Shown piece after piece: positions 1 through 6,210 of a stretch of DNA of 13,025 bases (position 1 is the first letter of the stretch; each line of letters starts with the position of its first letter). Origin of the DNA: Euryarchaeota archaeon UBA13 (GTDB taxonomy: Archaea; Thermoplasmatota; Poseidoniia; Poseidoniales; Poseidoniaceae). The notes under the pieces are model-generated. The model made no database searches, had not been told where the DNA came from, and saw only the letters and a list, made by a program, of their open reading frames with translations. The DNA lies in the NCBI GenBank assembly GCA_002495945.1, contig DAHU01000005.1, forward strand, positions 1 to 13,025, in the 5' to 3' direction. The translations under genes were made by a program, and so were the position numbers.

Positions 1-108
1 GGTGGTAATGTGTTTGAAGAATTGATGGAGACTGTCAAGGTAGCAAGCCTTGGCCAAATCACTGATGCACTGTTCAAAGTCGGTGGACAGTATCGACGCA
101 ACATGTGA
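1..108 (+). CDS. C-terminal end of an acyl-CoA mutase (methylmalonyl-/isobutyryl-CoA mutase family), 5' partial
   Basis: The frame is open from the first base and closes with TGA at 106-108, giving 35 residues that start [12 protein letters not shown] and end [19 protein letters not shown]. The stretch LGxITxAL followed by a Gly-rich turn is the end of the substrate-binding TIM-barrel region of B12-dependent methylmalonyl-CoA mutases. From memory, the GGQYRRNM terminus is most like the large fused isobutyryl-CoA mutases (IcmF), which end with this barrel domain and carry the B12 domain at the front. These enzymes rearrange the carbon skeleton of acyl-CoA esters during branched-chain or propionate metabolism. 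The catalytic and cobalamin-binding parts lie outside the window, so the choice between mutase subtypes is an inference from the tail alone. It converges with the next gene across a 10-base gap. Confidence 0.72.
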   Translation, partial: GGNVFEELMETVKVASLGQITDALFKVGGQYRRNM

Positions 109-118
109 GATTTCGAAT

Positions 119-367
119 CTACTTGCAGCGAATTGGGTTCTTTGGTTCATAGAGAACTCGTGACTTACGAATGATTAGGTAAATGCCAAAGCCGAGCAGA
201 CCGAGGAAAAACATCCAGCCAAAGCCGGCGATGACCAAAATAACATAGCCAGCGAGGTTGAATGATTCTGAGTCCGAGTCTTTGTCGAGGTCGGTATCCT
301 GAGCAACTGCAGGGCTAACTGATATCAGTGCCACGAAGAATATTGCAGTCAGAATTTTTACTTTCAT
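119..367 (-). CDS. Small signal-peptide plus single-TM membrane protein, unknown function
   Basis: This 82-residue protein is not one I recognise. Residues 1-22 look like a signal peptide: a Lys-Lys start, a hydrophobic core, then an AVA-Q type cleavage site. Residues 23-37 form a short acidic Asp/Ser stretch, and residues 39-66 form a strong transmembrane helix. The tail is basic (RKSR, then KNPIRCK). After cleavage it would be a type I membrane protein with a tiny acidic outer segment and a basic inner tail. It is the second gene of a minus-strand pair: its ATG lies 9 bases beyond the DUF4149-like stop, and a GAGGT ribosome-binding site overlaps that stop codon, which suggests translational coupling. 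It could be a small partner of the upstream membrane protein, but that is only context. Confidence 0.7.
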   Translation of the reverse strand: MKVKILTAIFFVALISVSPAVAQDTDLDKDSDSESFNLAGYVILVIAGFGWMFFLGLLGFGIYLIIRKSRVLYEPKNPIRCK

Positions 368-373
368 GTTTAG

Positions 374-378
374 ACCTC
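374..378 (-). promoter_or_regulatory. Ribosome-binding site GAGGT overlapping the upstream stop codon
   Basis: Read on the minus strand, GAGGT is followed by six bases and then the ATG at 367. It shares bases with the TGA stop (379-377) of the upstream membrane-protein gene. This arrangement supports a two-gene operon with coupled translation and fixes the start of the 82-residue protein. Confidence 0.6.
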
Positions 379-757
379 ATACGAATAAAAATGCGATGTT
401 GGCAAGCAGCATGGCAACGGTCAGCCAAACACTCAACTTGTGAAGAATGTCAAACTTCTTCTTGTTGCCCTCATCTGTGGCGCGATTAGTGGCTGGTATG
501 ATGGCGTAACAAAATCCGGCGCTTAATGCGGTGAATCCAGAGATACCGATATGGATATTATTACCGTCACCAGTGACTAACATCGACACTAGGCCAATTG
601 TTGCAACTGTGGTAACTAAAATGAAAAACTTCGGCCATATGTTTCTAATTGATTTGCCAAAGTCCTCTATCTCTAGAGATTTGAATAAAGACGGAGCAAT
701 TATCGACGTTTGGAGGACAATAATGCCGACAATTGCTCCGGGAAAGTAAAAGTGCAT
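377..757 (-). CDS. Four-helix membrane protein of the DUF4149 / TMEM205-like type
   Basis: From the ATG at 757 this is a 126-residue protein with four hydrophobic segments at about residues 3-23, 43-62, 69-88 and 106-125. A pattern resembling DUF4149 is visible: an N-terminal helix followed by APSLFKSLE (the family often has a Pro-x-Leu-Phe motif there), a central Trp-Pro-x-Phe-Phe, and a last helix opened by FDILHKLSVW. The biochemical role of this family is not established. An in-frame TTG two codons upstream is possible, but I prefer the ATG because a TATA-like box lies about 27 bases before it, the spacing expected of a leaderless archaeal transcript. It heads the two-gene unit with the 82-residue membrane protein. 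The family call comes from pattern recall, without a profile search. Confidence 0.68.
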   Translation of the reverse strand: MHFYFPGAIVGIIVLQTSIIAPSLFKSLEIEDFGKSIRNIWPKFFILVTTVATIGLVSMLVTGDGNNIHIGISGFTALSAGFCYAIIPATNRATDEGNKKKFDILHKLSVWLTVAMLLANIAFLFV

Positions 758-780
758 GGTCAAACGGCAAACGGGGCTGT

Positions 781-788
781 TATAAATC
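781..788 (-). promoter_or_regulatory. TATA-like box for the DUF4149-like gene, leaderless spacing
   Basis: On the minus strand the sequence GATTTATA is centred about 27 bases before the ATG at 757. Archaeal TATA boxes sit roughly 25-30 bases before the transcription start, so transcription would begin at or next to the start codon. There is no Shine-Dalgarno-like purine run just before that ATG, which fits a leaderless message. This is inference from spacing only. Confidence 0.45.
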
Positions 789-846
789 GAAGTATTTTCT
801 TAAATATCACAAATTGATAATTTTGATAAAGAATCGCCGAGGCTTT

Positions 847-1119
847 ATGACCGTGTGGGGCCCTGAAAAGAACTGGCAGTGCTTCAGGTGCTACAAGACG
901 TTTAAGCCAGATCAAATGGCTCTTAACAAATCGAATAAGAAGTGGTATTGTAAAGCATGCTTAGACCCTGAGGTAGTAAATACGCCTTACATTTTAACAC
1001 GTGATGAAATCGATAGCATCACTTTAAAATGCGTAATTTGTGATGAAACATTCCTTACCCAGCCAAATTCAATTTTGCTCGAGAATTCAGGTGATTTTAT
1101 CTGCCAAAAATGCAAATAA
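847..1119 (+). CDS. Small protein with two CxxC...CxxC zinc knuckles, function unknown
   Basis: From the ATG at 847 this encodes 90 residues. Two treble-clef or zinc-ribbon-like units are evident: C12/C15 with C35/C38, and C62/C65 with C86/C89. They are separated by a hydrophilic linker (residues 39-60). Within each unit the cysteine pairs are 19 and 20 residues apart, and both share an aromatic residue soon after the first pair, so the protein looks like an internal duplication binding two zinc ions. Such small proteins often contact nucleic acid or protein partners, but nothing here names the target. The frame stays open upstream to 733, but that extension is a basic stretch running across the divergent promoter; the ATG at 847 has GAGG four bases ahead and gives a compact protein. 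It is divergent from the membrane-protein pair. Confidence 0.75.
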   Translation: MTVWGPEKNWQCFRCYKTFKPDQMALNKSNKKWYCKACLDPEVVNTPYILTRDEIDSITLKCVICDETFLTQPNSILLENSGDFICQKCK

Positions 1120-1189
1120 ATCTTGTCGACTTTGTGATTATTGCAAACTATTTAGTTAATCTGCAATCAGTCAAAAGGTGACAAAAACT

Positions 1190-1234
1190 ATGTTTTCCGA
1201 AGACAAATATGGCGAAGATTACTTAATGTCGTAA
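1190..1234 (+). other. Possible 14-codon leader ORF upstream of the phosphatase
   Basis: An ATG at 1190 opens a 14-residue frame (MFSEDKYGEDYLMS) ending in TAA at 1232-1234. GGTGA lies at 1177-1181, eight bases before the ATG, a better ribosome-binding site than that of the gene downstream. It ends 31 bases before the phosphatase GTG. A frame this short can occur by chance, so I list it only as a candidate leader peptide. Confidence 0.25.
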
Positions 1235-1247
1235 GTATGGATGTACC

Positions 1248-1263
1248 GAGGAGAATATTCCTC
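1248..1263 (+). promoter_or_regulatory. Hairpin over the ribosome-binding site of the phosphatase
   Basis: GAGGA (1248-1252) and TCCTC (1259-1263) are perfect reverse complements around a six-base loop, and they end two bases before the GTG start. The 5' arm is the only purine-rich Shine-Dalgarno-like run near this start, so folding would hide it. The stem is short (5 bp), so its effect may be small. Confidence 0.4.
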
Positions 1264-1265
1264 TG

Positions 1266-2552
1266 GTGCAAAATTTGTCCTGCAAGTTAAACATCCCCCT
1301 GGGACCGGGAATCCGGGACCTCTCGCTCGAGGCTGACTTACAGTCGCGTATTGACGATGGACACCGTGTCTATGTTATTGGCGATATTCACGGTCATTTA
1401 GCCACCTTTAGAGCCCTGCTTCATCGACTCAACTTGCGCAAAGAGGATCGAGTCGTTTGCTTAGGCGATATGATTGACCGAGGACCAGATTCTGCTGGGG
1501 TAATAAGGCTCATTCGCAGTGATGAGCGAATCATCTGTATCAAAGGCAATCACGAACATATGGCACTACAAAGTATCACAGAAGATGGCCGAGTAGAGTT
1601 GTGGCAGCCTTGGATGCAGCGAGGCGGTAAATCGTGCTGGGCATCATACATAATTCGAGCAGAAGGTGATCTCTATCTAGCTAAGCGCAATTTCCTGAGC
1701 GACATGCGCTGGATTGACCGATTACCGACACAGATTGTGCTGGATAAATTCCGCCTGGTACATGCTGGATATGACCCAAGGATGGCCCTCGATTCACAGG
1801 GTGACAAAGAATTACTGTGGATTCGTAAGACTTGGTATCGCCATGACAAACCTGTTGACCCACACAGGACTGTTTTGTTTGGTCACACAACCACACTCAA
1901 ACTTGGGGCGCCTAAAGGAGGCTCTATCGCAAAATCAAAATTCTCACTTAGTGATGGTAGACCGGCATGGATTGCCATGGATACCGGTGCTTACAATCAC
2001 GTAAATCCCGGCCTAGCGGCGATTAATTTGTCCACTTTCAAGGTCATAAAGCAGACTACCTTGCGAGAAGATCGTTGGTTTGACAAGCCAAAAAAACCGT
2101 CTCGCTATCTCAGTAAAATCCGCCAGCGGGCAAAGCGTTGGAAAATGCCTGATAATCGAAAAGAATCTACGGTTGCAGATAGTTTCGGCTTGAAAGCACT
2201 GCGAGATGGAATCCGCAGCAACCTAATTGCTGAACACAAAGCAAGAGAAAATATCAACCGGATAGGAATGTTGATTCCACACCCTAAAGGTCACACTATA
2301 GCACAACGACGCAAACCATTTACTTGGCGCAAAATAACCAAACGTGCCCGTAATTGCAGAGTTATGGAAACTGACACCACTGAAGAATGGCAACACAATG
2401 GGCGCACTATTAGGCTTGGAGTGGGTACTGAAAAGAACCGAGAACGTCCACATTTACCAGGAGCTCATTCGTTCAGTTTTTATCGCAGCAAACAAAGAGA
2501 TTTGACCAAATTAAAGGATAGAGAGAAAGAAATTAAGTCTAATGTTGCCTAA
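1266..2552 (+). CDS. PPP-family metallophosphatase with a long basic C-terminal extension
   Basis: This 428-residue protein begins at GTG 1266. Residues 35-260 form a calcineurin-like phosphatase domain with the full set of metal-binding motifs: GDIHGH (39-44), GDMIDRG (68-74), GNHE (94-97), the His of LVHAG (166) and FGHT (205-208). This order is that of the PPP superfamily shared by bacterial and archaeal serine/threonine phosphatases and by ApaH- or PrpE-like nucleotidases, so it should use two metal ions to hydrolyse a phosphoester. Substrate cannot be read from sequence. Residues from about 265 to 428 form an extension rich in Arg and Lys (for example KIRQRAKRWK), with no motif I know; most relatives end near residue 250. 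The GTG is accepted because no other ATG lies before the GDIHGH motif. A hairpin covers its ribosome-binding site. It appears to be transcribed alone. Confidence 0.85.
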   Translation: MQNLSCKLNIPLGPGIRDLSLEADLQSRIDDGHRVYVIGDIHGHLATFRALLHRLNLRKEDRVVCLGDMIDRGPDSAGVIRLIRSDERIICIKGNHEHMALQSITEDGRVELWQPWMQRGGKSCWASYIIRAEGDLYLAKRNFLSDMRWIDRLPTQIVLDKFRLVHAGYDPRMALDSQGDKELLWIRKTWYRHDKPVDPHRTVLFGHTTTLKLGAPKGGSIAKSKFSLSDGRPAWIAMDTGAYNHVNPGLAAINLSTFKVIKQTTLREDRWFDKPKKPSRYLSKIRQRAKRWKMPDNRKESTVADSFGLKALRDGIRSNLIAEHKARENINRIGMLIPHPKGHTIAQRRKPFTWRKITKRARNCRVMETDTTEEWQHNGRTIRLGVGTEKNRERPHLPGAHSFSFYRSKQRDLTKLKDREKEIKSNVA

Positions 2553-2554
2553 AC

Positions 2555-2641
2555 TAAAATATGGTTTCAAGGGTGTTTTTTTATTTAAATGACCGGAAAA
2601 CGGCATAAAATTCTTGTAAACTTCCTAAAACCATACTTTTA
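2555..2641. repeat. Imperfect inverted repeat with a T-run between phosphatase and 58-residue ORF
   Basis: TATGGTTT (2560-2567) is matched by AAACCATA (2628-2635), and the flanking TAAA (2555-2558) pairs with TTTA (2638-2641 or nearby) after a mismatch or bulge. About 60 bases separate the arms. The run of seven T at 2576-2582 inside the loop follows the phosphatase stop by 24 bases and is a plausible archaeal T-rich terminator. TTTAAATG at 2584-2591 and the T-rich stretch at 2637-2641 could serve the next promoter. A matching pair this far apart may be chance. Confidence 0.3.
2576..2582 (+). terminator. T-run terminator candidate after the phosphatase
   Basis: Seven consecutive T residues begin 24 bases after the phosphatase TAA. 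Archaeal RNA polymerase can terminate at oligo-T in the non-template strand without a hairpin, so this is a reasonable 3' end for that transcript. Confidence 0.4.
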
Positions 2642-2667
2642 TTACCTTCGAAGTTGTTGGACTTACC

Positions 2668-2844
2668 ATGGAGAGCCAACCAAACATAAACGCCAGCAAG
2701 GCGCCTCCTAAGGTAACCTTTGAGAGAGCGCTAGAACGAGTCAGAAGTCAAATCGAAATTCGTAATGACATTATGCGTGCCTCATTAGAGACGGCACTAC
2801 GACTGCAAGAAGGTCGTGGATCTTTCATGCTGTACGCATTCTAA
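2668..2844 (+). CDS. 58-residue helical protein of unknown function
   Basis: An ATG at 2668 opens a 58-codon frame ending in TAA at 2842-2844. The first 15 residues are polar and Pro/Ala rich. Residues 16-48 read as one long amphipathic helix with many Glu and Arg (FERALERVRSQIEIRNDIM, then RASLETALRLQEG). The ending is hydrophobic (FMLYAF). There is no signal peptide and there are no cysteines. I do not recognise the family. Support for coding comes from the helix pattern, the compact placement between two genes and the 37-base gap before the LysE gene on the same strand. No clear ribosome-binding site precedes it. A leaderless message from the A/T-rich stretch around 2625-2645 would be at a suitable distance. 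Without it, 2553-2881 would be an unusually long empty stretch for this window. Confidence 0.5.
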   Translation: MESQPNINASKAPPKVTFERALERVRSQIEIRNDIMRASLETALRLQEGRGSFMLYAF

Positions 2845-2881
2845 CCGGAAGTATTGATGTTGCAGACTCCGCCCGTCAACT

Positions 2882-3508
2882 ATGGAGGGCTTGGCATGGG
2901 AAGCGATTCTAGCCGCAGGAACCTTCTTTTTTCTGGGGGCAATATCTCCCGGTCCAAGTGTGATGGTCGTCATTAGGAATACCATAGTCGGTGGTCGTTC
3001 ACAAGGCGTAGCATGTGCTGTCGGCCACGGCATTGGTTTCGGAATTTATGCCTGTAGTGCGGTATTTGGGCTAATTGTTCTACTTGAAAATGCGCCTGAA
3101 GCCTTTCTATTTCTCCAATTAATTGGTGTGGGATTACTTGTTTGGTACGGATACCTGATGTGGAATGATGACGTCAACCTCGATGAGAATTCTAAGGTAG
3201 ATGATAGCAAGGTTCGTCGTCAAGGATTCATTGAAGGCTTTTCTATTGCCTTCTTTAACCCAAAAATCGCCTTATTCCTTGTGGCAGTTCTAGCTCAGGT
3301 ACTAGAACCTGGGATGGGTATGGCGACAAAATTAGTCATCGGATTACTCGGCATGAGTATTGACATGGTGTGGTACCTATTCGTAGCGTTAGCTCTCACT
3401 GGCACGGGCGCTGTTGATTGGTTACGGAGTAAAGGGCAAATCATTTACCGAATTACTGCTGTAGCATTGTGGCTATTTGCGGCTTCTGTTGTCTACACAC
3501 TAGCTTAG
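2882..3508 (+). CDS. LysE/RhtB-family amino-acid exporter
   Basis: This 208-residue membrane protein carries the LysE-family marks: an N-terminal hydrophobic helix followed by SPGPSVMVV (22-30), a small-residue helix after GGRSQG (37-42), a charged cytoplasmic loop (about 95-117), and FFNPKIALF (124-132) opening the fourth segment. Six hydrophobic segments can be traced. Family members export amino acids or similar small solutes from the cytoplasm using the proton or ion gradient; the substrate cannot be predicted. Length is normal for the family (about 200-210). It probably shares a transcript with the 58-residue ORF 37 bases upstream. Its TAG stop directly abuts the fpg stop on the other strand with no base between. 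Confidence 0.9.
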   Translation: MEGLAWEAILAAGTFFFLGAISPGPSVMVVIRNTIVGGRSQGVACAVGHGIGFGIYACSAVFGLIVLLENAPEAFLFLQLIGVGLLVWYGYLMWNDDVNLDENSKVDDSKVRRQGFIEGFSIAFFNPKIALFLVAVLAQVLEPGMGMATKLVIGLLGMSIDMVWYLFVALALTGTGAVDWLRSKGQIIYRITAVALWLFAASVVYTLA

Positions 3509-4411
3509 TTATTTTTGACATCGAGGACACCAAAATGTGGAACGATTAGATTGTACTATTCGCTCTACGGTTCCCGCACAACCCGCTTTCAAACATGGCT
3601 GGTCTTCACGACCATAAATGGTGAAGTGATGAGAAAAGTATCCGAGATTACCCTCAACATCGGCAAAATCATTCAATGTTGAGCCCCCTGCGGCTATGGC
3701 TTTGTTTAGTACTATTTTCACCTCATCAACCAATTTGTTGAGTGCTTTGGTCGGTTTACCGCCCTTGGTTACCAAGGATGATGCCAATTTTGTCGGTGAA
3801 ATTCCAGCATTATGAAGTGCTTCACATGCGTAAATATTTCCCACACCAACAACGAATCTTTGGTCCAGTAGTGTGGTCTTAATCGGTGAGCGTTTGTTTC
3901 GGCAACGGTCTGCTGCAATTTGCGAATTCCAATCGTCAAACGGTTCGGGCCCGAGTACTTCCAGAAGTGGTTCAACAGTTTCTTCTGCTCGGTGAAATAG
4001 CTTGACGATTCCAAACCGACGCGGGTCTGTATAGACTGAAATCGAACCGTCTGTGAAGCGAATTTCCATATGGTCATGGCGACCATCAAAACCAGTCTTA
4101 GCGCCAAAAATTGATTGTTTTACTGAATTCTTTAGGTCATAATTGCTTACTTGTTCTGCAGAAAAGATGGTATACTTACCGGACATTCCTAAATGTGACA
4201 GAAATACCAGTTCATCATTTGTGTCGATTAACATATACTTGGCTCGTCGCCTTATGTTGGTAATCGTTTGACCTTGAAGTTGTTCGGCGAATCTTTTCGG
4301 AAATGGATAGCGGAGATTTTCCCGACGCAAAATAACCTGAGCAATTGTCTTACCAATCCATGCTTTTGCAAGGCCGGTTTTTACCGTCTCGACCTCTGGT
4401 AACTCGGGCAT
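3509..4411 (-). CDS. mutM: Formamidopyrimidine-DNA glycosylase (Fpg/MutM)
   Basis: This 300-residue enzyme has every key element of MutM, the bifunctional glycosylase/AP lyase that removes 8-oxoguanine and formamidopyrimidines from DNA. The N-terminus is MPELPEVE, so Pro2 becomes the catalytic amine and Glu3 the acid. Lys58 in RRRAKYM contacts DNA phosphate, Met76 in LGMSGKY is the void-filling residue, and DPRRFG (129-134) supplies the Arg-Phe of the insertion loop. The helix-two-turn-helix region LLDQRFVVGVGNIY (181-194) is intact. The C-terminal zinc finger uses C273, C278, C295 and C298. The C-x4-C spacing, the roughly 20-residue extra loop at 82-110 and the GNLGYF and RIVQS motifs recall alphaproteobacterial MutM, which suggests transfer from bacteria. 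The start is three bases past the fibrillarin stop, so it is the last gene of the nop5-flpA unit. Confidence 0.95.
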   Translation of the reverse strand: MPELPEVETVKTGLAKAWIGKTIAQVILRRENLRYPFPKRFAEQLQGQTITNIRRRAKYMLIDTNDELVFLSHLGMSGKYTIFSAEQVSNYDLKNSVKQSIFGAKTGFDGRHDHMEIRFTDGSISVYTDPRRFGIVKLFHRAEETVEPLLEVLGPEPFDDWNSQIAADRCRNKRSPIKTTLLDQRFVVGVGNIYACEALHNAGISPTKLASSLVTKGGKPTKALNKLVDEVKIVLNKAIAAGGSTLNDFADVEGNLGYFSHHFTIYGREDQPCLKAGCAGTVERIVQSNRSTFWCPRCQK

Positions 4412-4414
4412 GAA

Positions 4415-5131
4415 CTACTCAACACGACGAGTCACAAAAAGAACATGGTTATCTTCATAACCAGTTAATTTGATACTTTCTTCCACATCAAAGCCGTTGT
4501 TGTTCAACTTTTGCGCAACTTTAGCGAACAATGTCTCTTCTCCTTCCCCCGTCCAGCGTTCACTGGCGGCTTTGAGAGACAACAAACCTGTTCCACCTTT
4601 GTTGAGAAAGCGTTGACAAGCGTCAATAAAAATCTCAACCTGTCCTGATTGAGCTACATCTTGGAATAGCCAATCCACTTTGCGTGGCAATAGAACACCC
4701 CATGCAGAATGTTTGCGCGCATCGCCGAGTACTGGCACTAATCCGGGGCGGGTCTTGGCAAGATGAGTCAAATCTCTCAAGCAGCGGGGTGCTAAATCCA
4801 CCGCAATTAATCTGCCACCTAAGTCATTATTTGCTCCACACAAGTGATCATGTAAATGGCTGATTGATGTTCCATGGCCTGCACCAAGATACAGCACAGT
4901 TGACCCTTCCTCGGGCAATAGTAGTGATTTATCTCGCTTGGTGCGCATTATTCCAGCACCTAACTTTGACCTACTGGGGTCCCATCGACGGTATTCAGTT
5001 CCGCCAAATTTCCTCAAGTTTTCACCATAAACTGCAACACCAATATCGGCGTTTTCAGTCCATAGTGCACGTCCTTCGAGGCGAACTGCCCATGATAGCA
5101 TGTCGTAGCGGTTGCCTCGATGCTTAGCCAA
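4415..5131 (-). CDS. flpA: Fibrillarin-like rRNA/tRNA 2'-O-methyltransferase
   Basis: This 238-residue protein is the catalytic subunit of the archaeal C/D-box RNP, which transfers methyl from S-adenosylmethionine to ribose 2'-OH at sites chosen by guide RNAs. Visible motifs are VYGE (34-37), WDPSRSKL (50-57), the SAM loop YLGAGHGTS (81-89), VDLAPR (111-116), GDAR (136-139), QDVAQ (157-161), LKAAS (186-190) and YEDNH (225-229). These supply the Lys56, Asp158, Lys187 and His229 expected of the catalytic tetrad. The SAM loop normally reads GA-A/S-S/A-GTT; here His86 and Ser89 replace usual residues. The TTG start at 5131 is chosen because AGGTG lies five bases ahead, overlapping the end of nop5. 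The alternative ATG is residue 11. It lies 8 bases after nop5 and 3 bases before fpg. Confidence 0.95.
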   Translation of the reverse strand: MAKHRGNRYDMLSWAVRLEGRALWTENADIGVAVYGENLRKFGGTEYRRWDPSRSKLGAGIMRTKRDKSLLLPEEGSTVLYLGAGHGTSISHLHDHLCGANNDLGGRLIAVDLAPRCLRDLTHLAKTRPGLVPVLGDARKHSAWGVLLPRKVDWLFQDVAQSGQVEIFIDACQRFLNKGGTGLLSLKAASERWTGEGEETLFAKVAQKLNNNGFDVEESIKLTGYEDNHVLFVTRRVE

Positions 5132-5133
5132 TT

Positions 5134-5138
5134 AAACA
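5134..5138 (-). promoter_or_regulatory. Ribosome-binding site supporting a TTG start for fibrillarin
   Basis: On the minus strand the sequence TAGGTG, which includes part of the nop5 TAG stop, is followed by TTTAA and then the TTG at 5131. A GGTG core about five bases before the codon favours TTG over the in-frame ATG 30 bases downstream, which has no purine-rich run ahead of it. Confidence 0.45.
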
Positions 5139-5139
5139 C

Positions 5140-6153
5140 CTACCTCTGCCGACGTTTAGGTTTAGGATTTGCCGCCTTGATAGATTCAATTTTCTGGTCT
5201 ATTTCATCAACCATAATTTGAGTCCATGGTTCACCTTCAAATGCGTCAACCTTCGCTGCAATGCTCGCCTTTGCTGCGATAGTACGAGCAATTTTACCAC
5301 GAACCCAGCGAGGCGATCTTGAAATCCAAGGATGCATGAAAATGTGACCATGTTTGGGAGGTGCTGCTCCCGTCCTTAGGTGGTTAAAGAACGCCTTCTC
5401 TGCGCCGAGCACTTGCACTGTTCCTGCCGGCAATCTAGCAAGCCTCATTCTGCCATGAGCTTCAACGCATAATCGAGCGGCAAGAAGCGGACCAAGCATG
5501 ATAGACAATGAAGGTAGATGTGCTTCAGATAGTTCTCTTATCGCATTTTCTAAGCGGTCTAATTTACCCCTAAATGTCGCGGTAGATTCACCCCATTCGC
5601 GCAGGGTTTTCCACTCTGATTTTGATGGCCCTTCTTCAGGCATTGAAACCTCGAGTGCCTTTGCTAACATGCTTAGTGATTCGCAGTCACCAACTAATTT
5701 TGGCAATGCTGTGCGGTCTTTGCCAAATCTTACCTCGGGTAAGAAAAGTCCAACCCACTCAACCAGTCTCGCCTCCATTGTCAAGAAAGTTGCACGCATC
5801 TCATCGCTTGCTCGCAATAGATGCTCTAACCTACGGTCTGGGTCGCCGGCAGCTCGGGCTACTCCTTGCCTCGCCATTTCTGTTGCCGCATTATCGGCCG
5901 CCTCTAACGCTTCATCAGAGGGTAATGGCCAGTCAGCACTTGGCAACTGTTCATCCCCGTGAATCAACGCTTTAGCCTCTGGAAATCTTTCTTGCAACAA
6001 CTTGGCTTCAGGTGTCAAACCACCGCTAGAGATGCTGTGTAGCCTTTCGATGAGCGCACGCTGATCAAAGAAACCATCCCAGACAGCATGATCGTAAATG
6101 ACGCCTTCATCATCGGCTACTGCCGCTGCTTGCCAATCGTACCATAGCCACAT
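5140..6153 (-). CDS. nop5: C/D-box RNP core protein Nop5 (Nop56/58 homologue)
   Basis: This 337-residue protein is the scaffold of the archaeal C/D-box 2'-O-methylation complex. It binds fibrillarin through its N-terminal domain (about 1-110), dimerises through a central coiled coil (about 110-215), and clamps the L7Ae/guide-RNA kink-turn with its Nop domain (about 215-305). The Nop domain is unmistakable: SIMLGPLLAARL, VQVLGAEKAFFNHLRTG (247-262), PPKHGHIF, HPWISRSPRW and RGKIARTIAAK. VEWVGLFLPE (131-140) matches the conserved WYGLHFPE region. The tail is short and basic (PKPKRRQR), as in many archaeal Nop5 proteins, without the long KKE/D repeats of the eukaryotic homologues. It begins a minus-strand unit with flpA 8 bases downstream, the classic archaeal pairing. 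L7Ae is not in the window. Confidence 0.95.
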   Translation of the reverse strand: MWLWYDWQAAAVADDEGVIYDHAVWDGFFDQRALIERLHSISSGGLTPEAKLLQERFPEAKALIHGDEQLPSADWPLPSDEALEAADNAATEMARQGVARAAGDPDRRLEHLLRASDEMRATFLTMEARLVEWVGLFLPEVRFGKDRTALPKLVGDCESLSMLAKALEVSMPEEGPSKSEWKTLREWGESTATFRGKLDRLENAIRELSEAHLPSLSIMLGPLLAARLCVEAHGRMRLARLPAGTVQVLGAEKAFFNHLRTGAAPPKHGHIFMHPWISRSPRWVRGKIARTIAAKASIAAKVDAFEGEPWTQIMVDEIDQKIESIKAANPKPKRRQR

Positions 6154-6210
6154 GATTTACCGCAAACGGGTCGAGGTTTTCACGCTTGCCACTAAACCAG
6201 CAGAAATTGG

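Noticed and set aside
733..846. N-terminal extension of the double zinc-knuckle protein to an ATG at 733
   Set aside because: The extra 38 residues overlap the start of the divergent membrane-protein gene and its promoter, and the sequence is a basic non-domain stretch; the ATG at 847 has a close GAGG site.
5498..5975. Two long plus-strand frames (154 and 117 codons) opposite nop5
   Set aside because: They lie wholly antisense to the strongly conserved Nop5, have low-complexity Ser/Leu-rich translations with no motif, and overlap each other in different frames.
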